The notes beneath the pieces were generated by a model, which was not told the DNA's origin, searched no databases, and saw only the letters and a program-made list of their open reading frames with translations. Shown here in pieces: positions 13,901 to 23,118 of a DNA stretch of 64,000 nt (position 1 is its first letter; every line of letters starts with the position of its first letter). Source of the DNA: Leuctra nigra (lineage: Eukaryota > Arthropoda > Insecta > Plecoptera > Leuctridae); the NCBI GenBank assembly GCA_934045905.1, contig OW203769.1, positions 32,615,345 to 32,679,344 of the forward strand. Reading direction: 5' to 3'. Both the position numbers and the translations under genes were made by a program.

Positions 13901-14345
13901 CGGTCTCGTCGGGCGGCCTTTCCCCCTCGAGATGGTGATCCCCCTGAAACCGGGTCCTGCCGGCCCGAATCCTCACGCCCTCCCGGTCCGTCCCCATTCC
14001 ACCCTGGTCATCCCACCAGTGCTGGACTCCCCCGGATCGGGCCCGTTAGGTCGACCCCCCCATGTCCTCCACTTATGTTCAACAAAGTTAAAAGTAAAAA
14101 TTAATGTGCGCAATGTAACCTCGTCGTTGACGTGACGTTAAAACATATTAATCTAATCTAATTAATCTCGTTCCATACTTGTCAGACACAACCGTCAGTT
14201 CCGCTACGAGGAACGAGACGCCCACGGCCATGTCAAGGGTCACTACGGCTTCTACGACAAGACGGGGAAACTCCAGCACGTCAACTACTCTGCCGACGAT
14301 CACGGCTTCCACGCGGGCGGGAACTTCGGAGACAGAGCGATCTGA
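1904..14345 (+). CDS. Cuticular protein with C-terminal Rebers-Riddiford chitin-binding domain (4 exons)
   Basis: Coding exons are 1904-1921, 10160-10909, 11780-11967 and 14186-14345 (TGA 14343-14345). Intron phases are 0, 0 and 2, all GT-AG. The predicted protein is 371 aa. Exon 1 encodes only MLALHV; joined to exon 2 it gives a secretion signal ending near SVHA/APQ. Residues about 20-256 are a Pro/Ser/Lys-rich linker rich in NPF- and PP-type motifs. Exon 3 encodes a Gly-rich stretch (residues 262-295). The RR (chitin_bind_4) domain covers about 310-365, starting YKFGYDTGKG, crossing the exon 3/4 junction and ending in VNYSADDHGFHAGG. RR domains bind chitin in the extracellular cuticle. A short signal exon and phase-0 first intron are usual for this family. 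Intron 1 is 8.2 kb and filled with mobile elements. Class (RR-1, RR-2 or RR-3) is uncertain; the domain is not a textbook RR-2. Confidence 0.86.
2126..2271. repeat. Short palindromic MITE
   Basis: The arms at 2126-2197 and 2204-2271 are reverse complements (TTTAACACTTTGAGGTCG and its complement), with a loop of a few bases. It abuts the Helentron-like copy at 2272. Confidence 0.7.
2272..3850 (+). mobile_element. Non-autonomous Helentron/Helitron2-like element, copy 1
   Basis: The 5' end is TGAGCGAGCGTAGCGAGCG. The 3' end has GTGCTCGCTC, then a stem CGCTCA/TGAGCG around an AACGCGTT loop, then TTTTCCTAG directly followed by T. A terminal 5' motif (GAGCGAGC) whose complement sits upstream of the 3' hairpin is the asymmetric inverted-repeat layout of Helentrons. 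The element has no Rep/helicase ORF, so it would depend on an autonomous relative. Confidence 0.65.
3980..4532. other. Intron 1 segment, nothing recognised
   Basis: AT-rich DNA with a C-rich tract at 4440-4461. No exon, RNA gene or repeat boundary was seen. Confidence 0.4.
4533..4688. mobile_element. Small TIR MITE
   Basis: Terminal repeats CTTAGGGCCGGTCTTTCAAT (4534-4553) and ATTGAAAGACCGGGCCTAAG (about 4669-4688) are reverse complements with one mismatch. It is 156 bp with no ORF. Confidence 0.7.
4721..4902. mobile_element. Foldback MITE of the GGTCTAT/GGCTCTGC family, copy A
   Basis: The arms share TGGCTCTGCTTT next to the ends and pair over about 80 bp. The same family occurs at 9210-9397 and 20446-20634. 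This copy has diverged most at its outer ends. Confidence 0.75.
5140..6105. mobile_element. Large foldback element (~960 bp, ~330-bp arms)
   Basis: The left arm (5158 onward, ATTGTTTCATAAG ... GGCGCCGGTTATTCAACAAAA) pairs with the right arm ending near 6104. The centre carries a GC-rich hairpin at 5637-5697 (AATCGCTCGCGCTTGCAGC and its complement). A second, interrupted copy is at 18337-19556. Confidence 0.75.
6267..6735 (-). mobile_element. Helentron-like element, copy 2 (5'-truncated)
   Basis: The minus-strand 3' terminus starts at 6267 with CTAGGAAAACGCTCAGTGTA and the reverse of the 3' hairpin. Interior similarity to other copies fades near 6735 and no GAGCGAGC 5' end follows. Confidence 0.6.
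6736..7494. other. Intron 1 segment, nothing recognised
   Basis: AT-rich, with only short accidental ORFs. No splice-bounded exon or repeat ends were seen. Confidence 0.4.
7495..8120 (+). mobile_element. Helentron-like element, copy 3
   Basis: The 5' end is TAAGCGAGCGGAGCGAGCG and the 3' end is GTGCTCGCTTATCAACGCG through TTTTCCTAG at 8120, followed by T. The interior differs from copy 1, suggesting internal replacement or deletion. It is 626 bp with no ORF of note. Confidence 0.65.
8150..8330 (+). mobile_element. tRNA-derived SINE-like copy
   Basis: A B-box-like GGTTCGAGTCC at about 8197-8207 is followed by a tRNA-unrelated body (CAGTCGAGAGGCAAATG, GGGAAGGTTCCC). The same body recurs at 59498-59580. 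It does not fold as a complete functional tRNA. Confidence 0.5.
8331..9209. other. Intron 1 segment, nothing recognised
   Basis: AT-rich, with a TAGGTACCTA palindrome near 8524. No feature is supported. Confidence 0.35.
9210..9397. mobile_element. Foldback MITE of the GGTCTAT/GGCTCTGC family, copy B
   Basis: Ends are ATAGACCACTTTAAAAATGA and its complement. The arms pair almost perfectly for about 85 bp around a 25-bp loop, making this the best preserved of three copies. Confidence 0.8.
9398..10159. other. End of intron 1 of the cuticular gene
   Basis: No repeat boundaries were seen. The segment ends in a good acceptor, CCTCTGTCCGCAG, at 10147-10159. Confidence 0.4.
13196..13262. repeat. 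Simple TATTATTATCAGTA-type repeat
   Basis: Imperfect short tandem repeats of TATTATTATCAG/TATCAGTATCAG units in intron 3 of the cuticular gene. Confidence 0.6.
13720..14160 (+). mobile_element. GC-rich retroposon 3' fragment
   Basis: This block has clearly higher GC than its surroundings, has no intact ORF and ends in an AATCTAATCTAAT tail. It is 25 bp before exon 4 of the cuticular gene. Composition and tail suggest the 3' end of a non-LTR element; the clade is unknown. Confidence 0.4.
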
Positions 14346-14519
14346 TCGGCGTCCACATAACCTCACTTAACTATTTATATCACGTGACATAGTAAGTTAT
14401 TGGCTAGATGCAAATATGTGAGGTGATTACATGAGGAGTGAACTAATATCATTTTCAAATCATCCACAACGGTTTAAAAGGACCAATTGAATTAATAATA
14501 ACATGCTATCTAAAATAGG

Positions 14520-14735
14520 TACACTCGAACAAATAAAAAACGGTACCTTGAAAGAAAAGGATTGTCTGATAAATGTTTCATGGAATCATCCCATGAAGTC
14601 AGTGCTAATGCGTTATCTAACTCTAGTAGGTGAGCTCTGATTTCATTGATAATGACAAGGATTGATTGTCAAGGAACAATGACCAGCAATCCGTGTTGTG
14701 CAGAGTACCTACCGTCTTTAATTGGTTTGAGTGTA
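14520..14735. mobile_element. Tc1/mariner-like MITE, diverged copy
   Basis: It is bounded by TA, with CACTCGAACAAA at the left and a matching inverted end TTTGAGTG at 14727-14733. The interior matches the copies at 57384-57598 and 63653-63872. It contains an AATAAA (about 14531) that could serve as the poly(A) signal of the cuticular gene. Confidence 0.6.
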
Positions 14736-15554
14736 CCTACAAATAAGTGTATGTTTATATTATGAAGTTTTAACAATGATGTTTGAGAAAGGAAACGTTC
14801 ATGTTGTTTTAGAATAGTTATTATAAACTGTTATTGTTAATTGTTACTGTTAATTGTTATTGTTAATTGTTATTGTTTTACTTTTAATACTTTTGTATTT
14901 TTGTATCTGTTAACTATTTATATAATTAAACAAATATATGAATCTTAGTACGATTTATTATCTTCTTTCTTCTCTCTCATTATCTTATTATCTTCTACCA
15001 TATCTTCTACTCCTGGCATCATAACTTTCTGAGCTTGTACAAATCATATGTTGTTTCTGAAATTGTTTACACTTTTATTTTAGACCTTTACCTTATTGAT
15101 AAATTAAAAAACATGAAATTATTAAAATTATGTAAAATTATTGTGAAGCCGAGGAAAACAAACTCAAAAACGCTTAAAATCCATCTATTATATTTGTGGA
15201 ACCTCTAAAACTGTAAATAAGATGCCCTCGAAGTTGAATTATAATAAAAATAACTGAACAAAATGTTTGAATACACAACAAATATTAAAATAAATACAAT
15301 CTTTCAAAACAATTGTCATTTTAATTCTAAAAATTAATATTTACATTTTTTACCTACATTAATATTTTTTACAAAATACGTTTAACTTTAAAACTTTAAG
15401 ACTATGTACATAGTGTGTCAATAATAATGCAGGATCGATGTTTCTTGGTGTCGATGTGAGCCACGAAGTTTTGTACTCCAAGTGTGTTTACTTGACTTCT
15501 GCCCTTGCGCAGGCTCGCATTTCCATGTCACAGGTATGTATAGCCAACGCATTT
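14736..15554. other. Intergenic DNA, nothing recognised
   Basis: AT-rich, with a TTGTTATTGTTAA-type simple stretch at 14820-14880. No gene was found. Confidence 0.4.
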
Positions 15555-15835
15555 AGTTGTGATAAACTTACCCCTATCGCGACTACCAGTCGTACACAGA
15601 CGTAGTATAAGTTGCCTAAAATACAGATATTTGTATACAGAGGGGTGATTTGCAAGACTGGTTTTATCACTGGCTTTGATCACGACTTAATGCGTTGGCT
15701 GTACAGCCGTCTCGTTATGTGTGATAAAACCAGTCTTGCAAATCACCCCTCTGTATTCAAATACCTGTATGTTAGGCAACTTATACTACGTCTGTGTACG
15801 ACTGGTTGTCGCGATAGGGGGTAAGTTTTATCAGG
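15555..15835. repeat. Foldback element C
   Basis: Arms of about 113 bp (15559-15671 and 15720-15832) are near-perfect reverse complements, including CTTACCCCTATCGCGAC and AGGGGTGATTTGCAAGAC. The spacer is 48 bp. Confidence 0.8.
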
Positions 15836-15916
15836 ACATATGGAGATGACCATACAGGTGTGAGGCTTCAAATATCTGTCTTGTTTGTATTTATCTTAGG
15901 TTCTATCAGATAAAAA

Positions 15917-16325
15917 AATACCCCATAAAAAACACTTCGTGTAAAAATACCAGCCAAGTCTCTTCAACTAAAAAAAATATGAAATCTAAAAATTCTGCAC
16001 TGAAAAGTAGTGATATCAAAAAATTAGCCAAGTCAAAACTTTATTTAAAAAGTTTAAAACTTTACTTAAACTGGCGCATCGTGTACTTAAATAGCTTGGA
16101 AGTATAAGCCAATTATAAATTATACATGAAATATACATATACATAGTATACCTATAATGCCCTAAAAAAAACGATGCGCCAAGTATTTTTTGATTTTCAA
16201 ATAAAGTTTTGACTTGGCTAATTTTTTGATATCACTACTTTTCAGTGCAGAATTTTTAGATTTCATATTTTTTTTAGTTGAAGAGACTTGGCTGGTATTT
16301 TTACACGAAGTGTTTTTTATGGGGA
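15917..16325. repeat. Foldback element D
   Basis: Arms of about 150-170 bp (15917-16090 and 16165-16325) pair, including AGTAGTGATATCAAAAAATT and GCCAAGTCTCTTCAAC. No ORF is present. Confidence 0.8.
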
Positions 16326-16489
16326 TATCACTCCTTTTTTTAGTTTATTCTAACAACTTGTGACACATATGAAATGAACAATTACTAAATTCTTTTAAAA
16401 AATCATCACCCTTTACAATTTCGTTACCACTAATGAATAGCAGCGTATGGTCCTAAATAATTGCTTTAAATGATCTTTCACGAAGAATA

Positions 16490-17470
16490 GCAAAGGTTTC
16501 ATTCCAATCAGTCAACCCAGTTCCGAGATATGGAAACACTTCGGTTTTCAAAATGGCTGCTGAACTTTCTGCAATGCCACATAGAATTTATTTCTATAAA
16601 TGATGTGTATCATTTTAAGCTTTCTGAATATGTATTTATTGTATAAGAGGGAATTATAATAATTTATACATTTGAATGACGTCATTTCCGGTCTCATAAA
16701 TAGGAAAATTCTATTTGTACTGTTCATATTCCATAGAGATGGCCATCCGAATCGTTTGGCGCTAGTTTCATACCGATTTGTCTACCAGTTTTTGAGATAT
16801 GACGTTACTTCCGGTTTAAAAATGGCGGCTGAAATCTCTGACCCCTTGAAGTATATTTGAAACATGATTATAATTTTATAAGCTGTCTCAAATAGTATAT
16901 TTATTGCATCAAAATAAAAATTTGTGAGATTATTAAAATGTGTGACGTCATTTCCGGTTTAGGTATGAGAAACTGCAAATATTATTGATGATAATACATA
17001 AAGTTGACCGTCTAAATTGTTTTGCGCTGGTTTCGTTGAAATCTATTTAGCCGTTATTGATATATGATGTCACTTCCTGTTTCAAAATGGCGGCTTCCGG
17101 TTGGTTTTATAACAAGTCACATGAGACGTCAAAAGTACATACGTTACATAAATATCAAAATAATCGGATCAATCTTTGTTGCCAAAAAGCCAATCGATGT
17201 ATTTCAAATTTCATTACGTCATTTCCGGTTTCTTTAACATAATGTTTAGTCTTTTGCTACTTATCATGCATATAGATGACCGTCTGGATCGTTTGGCGCA
17301 ATTTTCGTTCCAATCGGTCCAGCCGTTGACGAGATATGACGTCACTTCCGGTTTCAAAATGGCGGCATAAAACCAGTTATAGCAAAAGGCACCTCAGACG
17401 CCAAAAGTGCATATGTGGTAAAAATTTTAAATCAATCGGTTCAGCCGTTTATGCTGTGGCCTGTTTACCA
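16490..17470 (+). repeat. Degenerate ~270-bp tandem repeat carrying CRE/ETS/YY1-like motifs
   Basis: The motif TTTGGCGC-TTTCGT recurs at about 16758, 17026 and 17297 (periods 268 and 271), with a degenerate unit before. Each unit has GATATGACGTCACTTCCGGT followed by TTTCAAAATGGCGGC, with the last copies at about 16800, 17068 and 17339. Between them is a second TGACGTCATTTCCGG (16678, 16943, 17217). See the findings for the regulatory reading. Confidence 0.7.
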
Positions 17471-18110
17471 TATTTTAGCTCCACCCTACTACTACTGAGA
17501 TTATTATTATGAAAACCACCCTAAAACACTGTTTTCACGGCCCTCTAGCGCGCAAAGGGCGTAACCTATTGTTCCCAAATTTGGTATATTATGTTTTTGG
17601 GTGGGCCATAGCTCGAAATTAAGATATATCGCAACAATGTAAGATTTTCCAATTTTAAGATCCAGTAGGCCGAAAATGCCACTTTGATGCTTACAGTAAA
17701 AGTGGGTTTGCTCCAGCCTTTTTAAATGAGTGTGTGCGCGCGCCGTACGACTTGGCTGGCGTGGAGCGACCGCTCCACTAGATATATGAGAATTCATTTT
17801 GTAATGTTATGAGTTTGAAATTGTGAAATTGTTGTAATTTGAATCAGGGATGTTTTGAATATTTTGAATTATTAGAATTTGGGGAAGATTCGAAAAACAT
17901 GAGAATTTTGAATATTGCAGTATATTTCATGTTAAAAAGTAAAATAAAAGTAAATATAATTGGACGATATGTAACAATATTTACTTAACTTATTTATTAA
18001 TTGTAACTGTTTTCACAATATTTGCGTAACATTATATTTCTATCTGTTGACAATTTAATTAAACGATTAAACAAACATCATTCAAGAATTACTATTTCTC
18101 TCTTATTTAA
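17471..18110. other. Intergenic DNA 3' of OBP gene A
   Basis: No repeat boundary or gene was seen. This is the expected 3' UTR and downstream region of the minus-strand OBP gene. Confidence 0.4.
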
Positions 18111-21100
18111 TTAAGGTGATGTTGTAGTTAATATTTCAGTGTTGTTTCGCTGTTTTCCTATCCCGATGTTTGGGTCTCTGAGATATAGCCCAACACACAG
18201 CGACATCTTCTTGGCATAAGCGCAGTTGTCTTCTTCAGCAGCTAAAAACAATCCATTTGTATAGAAAGTTCAACTTACATATCCCAAATATATATGGAAA
18301 AGGCAATAAGCCAAAATATGAATTATTAATATGATGCAAGCGCTCGGCCGTTTTAGCAAATTGAGAGAGAAAATTGTTTCATAAGTGTGTGTAACTTTGA
18401 TAGGATGTTCACATGATCAGTCTGATTGTATATTAGTAGCACATTTTTATTTTTTATTCGTGCATTGTTCATTAGGCTCCGGTTATTCAACAAAATCGCT
18501 CAAAACTATGATATTTTCGATACGATTGGAGTAGTAGTATCCATTTATTTAGCTTTACAGCCATTGTACATGTTACATTACATACATTTTCACACTAATA
18601 CAATTACAGAAATAGAATAAATTAATTTATATTAGATAACAAACTAAGTTAGTAAACAGTAATTTAATTTAATTTAGTTAAATCAGTTCTGTTCTATTTC
18701 TAGATAGATATACTTGTATTTCTAAAAATATCATTAACAGAATTACAGAGATTAATAATTGAGATTTTAATAAATATTATTATACAATTTATTAAATTAG
18801 TAAATTTTAAATAAAGGAGCAGGGATAAAAGATGTCATGATTATGGTATATACCAGAAACTATTTATACCAGCAGCGTGGTCTACTTTCCAGATGTTAGG
18901 ATTACGAATAGCTTTTAAGCAATCGCGTCTGAATATTTTAATATTGTCTGAGTTTCTAACATTTATAGGTAATTTATTATATAGTTTAGCTCCTTTTGAA
19001 AATAGCGAGTTGTTCCCGAACGTAGATGATGATCTTTTAACGAGCAGATCATTTACCTGCCTTGTATTGTGAACATGGGAGACATTCAAGAATTTCTCTG
19101 TAAGGTACGAAGGTCCAATTCCATGACTGATTTTGAATATAAATGAAAGGGTGTTGAGAACTATTCTTTGTTTTACTGTGATCCAGCATAAGGTTTCACA
19201 CATTTAACAATTGAGGTGCGTCTGTTTACCCATAATATAGATCTCATGATTTTATGACCAAACCCGTAACCAATTGATCTCAAATTGTAATCATGATTAG
19301 ATAAAAGACATATTTAGGGTTATCACTTGGCACATTTTTGAAATTAAATTCCATACGGCACCCAGCGAGACAAGAAAATAGACAGCTTTTCACCAAATAT
19401 TCATTAGTTATTACTATAATTAACGAAGCTCAAAATTAAAAATGTACCAATTGATAACCCTTTTGTATTTTATCTAATCATGATTAAAATTTCAAATCAT
19501 TGCATTCACCCATTTCATCTCCAATCGTATCCAAAGAAAAAGTTTCTACAAAAGGCATCAACGCGATAATTTTCCCCAACCGAGTAAGCAAACAAGACGA
19601 TAGGACTTTAAAGACTAATTTGTTTACGAAGTAATTAGGTAGTAATATTTGACTCACCTGAACCAAACTTTCTGAAGCAAGAGATGACACGTTTCAATTG
19701 GATCAGACGTTTCTGACGATCACTCTCGTAGTTCTCGTAGAGGCGAATGAAGGAAGTTTCTTTAGCAAATCCCATCTCATCCACAACTTGCAGCGACGCC
19801 AAGATGCAGAGGACCGTGCACTGAGAGAGGGGAAATATACGTGTTTGGAATCATTGAGCAAGCCACGATCACAACGCAACAGTCCATTCTTCCAACAATA
19901 GTGCAAATTGTGATGCAAGCACAAACATTTGGTGTTCGACCATGAAATATCCATAAATGTATGGCCCACGCTGAATTCCTGCAACTTTCGAAGTAATTAA
20001 AAAATTTAAGTAAACAATGGACCACTAGTCATTATCTTGCTAAGTGACGTCACGAATAAAACAGATGACAGAAGGATGTGGGCCGTGACCGTCAAGAAGG
20101 CTGTGACAGCACAGTAATCAATAGTAATCAAATAGCAAATGGATCCATTTTGAAATTCAACTGCCTTTCCCCCACACGTTTGATTGGCTCTTTCTCCCAC
20201 TATGGACAGTGCAGCTCTAGTGTGAGTAAAGAGAACTATTATGCTACATTGACTCCTCCCATCATCATTGGTCCACTTTGCGGATATTTTAAAATTGAAT
20301 ATTATGTAATATATTACCATTTTTCGTGTATTAATTAAAATTTGATTAATTCAGACTTCAATTAAATAATTAATAAATTAAAATCAATCTCCAAATCCTT
20401 AATTTGGACGTTCATTCATAAAGAATGAAAATCTAGAAGGTTCTGATAGACCACATTTTAAATTATCTAGTTAGCTCTGCTTTTCAAAAAATTTCATATG
20501 CAGTACCGTGATCCTCATATCTATTCATGTTATTATCCATTGTTGAAAAACACTAATAGATATTAGGATCACGGTACTGCATATGAAATTTTTTGAAAAG
20601 CAGAGCTATCTAGATAATTTAAAATGTGGTCTATTGAATATTCTGTGTTTTAAGAGCATTTAATTTGATATTTTACTCAAATAAATTAATTGAATTAAAT
20701 TAATTAATTAGGTACCTAATTCGAAAGTTGCAGGAATTCAGCTTGGGGCCATACATTTCTGGATTTCTCATGGTCGATTTAGTAGTACACATTCTCATGC
20801 TTGTATCACAATATGCACAATTGGTCCCTTAATTGGGAAATGTACTGCAATGATTACTATAACATTTTATTATAGGGATGACATTTTGGGAAAAGAAATT
20901 AAAAAATCAATAATGGTTGTGTTTTTGATCGGTTGAAATGAGACTTACCCCGGGAATATCCGCATGTCCCGCGTCATAGGTCGACCTCTGCCACCTCGAC
21001 ATCGAGAACTGTTGTCCGTGAGATCTCTGTGCAGGCGATCTCACATAATCATCCTCGCCACTCTCCCACCTCGACATTGGGGACTGTTGTCCGTGAGATC

Positions 21101-22691
21101 TCTGTGCAGGCGATCTCACATAATCATCCTCGCCACTCTCCCACCTCGACATTGGGGACTGTTGTCCGTGAGATCTCTGTGCAGGCGATCTCACATAATC
21201 ATCCTCGCCACTCTGCCACCTCGACATCGGGGACTGTTGTCCGTGAGATCTCTGTGCAGGCGATCTCACATAATCATCCTCAGCACTCTCCCGGCCATCA
21301 CCCTTCCACCTCGACATCGAGAGCCTGTGAGAATCAAACTCTTCGCTCCTTCTTCGATTTGGATGATTTTCTTCGGAGTCGCTGCCAAATGATGGATTAT
21401 TGTAGTCTTGGGTGATGTTTCCAGATGAGTTTGTTGTTGAATTGTTGGTCTTTAAATGAGTTTCGTTGAATATATTGAAATAGCTTCGTGTTTTGTTTGA
21501 CTCCGGGTTGGAACAGTCATTAAAAGCAGCTGCGATCGCAGTTTCCAGATTGTTAACTGGTGCTGTTTGGTTTTGAACCTCTGCGCCCTGAAAAAATAAG
21601 CGAGCGACTCGTAGCACTTTCGCCCCAACCTCTTTTGTCTGTTACGCGATATCAGGTCACCGGCTTTTGATCGAGCTTAAATTTTGCACACATAAGACCA
21701 ACGGTCTGCAGACCATAATTTTTTCGAAATCCGTGCAGATCGGATCAAATTTTACAACAATTCTTTTCTGATTGTTTGATCCAATCAATGTTACTAAGTT
21801 TCTGCCAAATCCTTCAATTCGCGTTTTCGAGCAAAGGGAGCACACTCTAGTGTGAGAAAGTATAAGTGCTGTAGACGTAATCGTTTTCGTTTCGGCCACG
21901 GCCGCCATTTTTATTGATGTTGGCAATGTCAATGTCATTTTAATCAGAAAGGCAGTACCTATACCTCTACTTATTATCTTCGGAAATTAACCATAATGGT
22001 AAAGAATCTGATGGAAAACATAAATTGAAGTCAAATCACTACTCACAAGTTATTCCACTTCACTCACACTTCGATTCCGCACAAAACGGCCATGACACCA
22101 AACCAACGTCAACAACAACAAACCAATGCGCGTAACCATGACAATGCGTGTCATGGTTGTTATAGAAGCATTGTCAGTGCTGCCATCAGGGGGCCAATTC
22201 CTGAGATTCACGTTTTGAAACCGTATCACGGTTTCATTGTTTAAAACGAAAAAAGTTGAAGGCTAACCGATAGTTGTCAACTGTTTCCAGTTTTATAACA
22301 TGTAAACGTAAAACAGTTTCAAAACGTGAATCTCAAGAATTGGCCCCCTGGTCAGCCCGAAAACGCGAATTGGTAAAGAGTTAAAACAATCTTCCAATTG
22401 CAACTTTGAATTTGGAATACAGAATTTCGGAACTTAAAATTCGGAACTTCCAAACTTTGAATGCTGATCAAGACCAAAGTCATCTCATATTTTAAAATTG
22501 TCCAGCCAACAGATTTACAGATTTGTTGTCATTTAATGAGTTTTGAAATAGCTCAAAGGAGATTTATAAAAAGTAGATTCAAGAAAAGATCCAAGAAGCA
22601 ATAACATTTTGGAAATATTATACTGTTCTTAATTCCTTACCCATGTGTATGCTGCGTGGCCGGTGACAGCCAAACAAAGTGCTAGCCACAT
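18111..22691 (-). CDS. Odorant-binding protein A with long repetitive C1-C2 insertion (4 exons)
   Basis: Exons in order are 22691-22641, 21587-20949, 19820-19658 and 18241-18111 (TAA 18113-18111), with phases 0, 0 and 1. The predicted protein is 327 aa. Exon 1 is a signal peptide, MWLALCLAVTGHAAYTW. Exon 2 holds C1 (residue 42, in AAAFNDC) and then a Ser/Arg/Asp-rich insertion with four 25-residue repeats (SRWESGEDDYVRSPAQ core). Exon 3 begins with C2-x3-C3 (CTVLC, residues 231/235), then VVDEMGFAKE and C4 (278). Exon 4 gives C5-x8-C6 (291/300). The spacings C2-3-C3-42-C4-12-C5-8-C6 are classic for the PBP/GOBP fold, which carries hydrophobic ligands in sensillar lymph or haemolymph. C1-C2 is 188 residues instead of the usual 25-40. 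A large foldback element with a LINE inside fills intron 3. It is divergent from and paralogous to OBP gene B. Alternative splicing within exon 2 cannot be excluded. Confidence 0.86.
18337..19556. mobile_element. Second copy of the 960-bp foldback element, interrupted
   Basis: It matches 5140-5640 (GCGCTCGGCCGTTTTAG, ATTGTTTCATAAG, GATACGATTGGAG, ACCAAACCCGTAA) in the same order. The match is broken between 18531 and 19257 by a LINE fragment. The right arm is missing after about 19556. It lies in intron 3 of OBP gene A. Confidence 0.7.
18532..19256 (-). mobile_element. 5'-truncated CR1/jockey-group LINE fragment
   Basis: Minus-strand coding (19203-18841) gives a typical LINE reverse-transcriptase C-terminal tail: HNTRQ, then FGNNSLFSKGAKLYNKLP and a basic end. 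The 3' end carries TACTACTA at the junction with the host foldback element. Both junctions are defined by the uninterrupted copy at 5320-5340. Confidence 0.7.
19902..20824. mobile_element. TIR element with ~100-bp arms
   Basis: 19902-20000 (ending GAATTCCTGCAACTTTCGAA) is the reverse complement of 20719-20824. The interior contains the foldback MITE at 20446-20634. It lies in intron 2 of OBP gene A. Confidence 0.6.
20446..20634. mobile_element. Foldback MITE of the GGTCTAT/GGCTCTGC family, copy C
   Basis: Ends are ATAGACCACATTTTAAATTA and its complement. The arms are about 80 bp and the apex is near 20540. Confidence 0.8.
20991..21320 (-). repeat. 75-bp coding tandem repeat in OBP gene A exon 2
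   Basis: Four units of 75 bp (the first slightly longer) are nearly identical at the DNA level and in frame, encoding 25-residue repeats that begin MSRW and include EDDYVRSPAQRSHGQQ. Near identity points to recent unit turnover and probable length polymorphism. Confidence 0.85.
21597..21870 (+). mobile_element. Helentron-like element, 5'-end fragment (copy 9)
   Basis: It starts TAAGCGAGCGACTCGTAGC with a family-like interior (AAATTTTGCACACATAAG, CTGCAGACCATAATTTTTT), and no 3' terminus is found. Its 5' end lies 9 bp from the acceptor of OBP gene A exon 2. Confidence 0.55.
22187..22350. mobile_element. Small hAT-like TIR MITE
   Basis: Ends are CAGGGGGCCAATTCCTGAGA and its near-perfect complement at 22331-22350. 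The TIRs extend about 33 bp. No convincing 8-bp duplication was seen. It lies in intron 1 of OBP gene A. Confidence 0.6.
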
Positions 22692-23118
22692 TATGATACT
22701 AGTAGCATCTAGTAGGTACCTACTCGCAAACAATAATGTAACAATATTGCTATTTATCTATTAATATAGTTCAATTAAGAGATAATAACAAACCGGATAC
22801 AATTTAAAATCCATGGACAGGAAATATCATTCGCGCAATTATTAAATCAGGAAAATAATGATAACTTGATCCCTGTCGTGAATGGCATTTTCAAACATTG
22901 GCTTACGTAAAGAATTTAATTAAATTAGGTAATATTCTACGTGACATTGACGAATTAATGAGATGCATGTTCAATTGTAATATTGATTTGTAAATTACTA
23001 ATATCCTTGTCAATTAGTGTTTCATGATCAAACGATGGTATAAAATGATTAGGTTAGATCCTGGAAGAATGGAGAGTCTAATATTACATTTTCTGATATA
23101 ATACAATATCTATTCGAA
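22692..23118. promoter_or_regulatory. Shared divergent promoter region of the two OBP genes
   Basis: Only 427 bp separate the two start codons. The plus-strand gene has TATAAAA at 23039-23045, 74 nt before its ATG. The minus-strand gene has a weaker candidate, TATATTAA (minus strand, 22768-22761). No repeat interrupts this interval, unlike nearly every other non-coding stretch here. Confidence 0.55.

Noticed and set aside
20964..21415. Plus-strand ORFs of 142 and 128 codons
   Set aside because: They are antisense shadows of the 75-bp coding repeat in OBP A exon 2.
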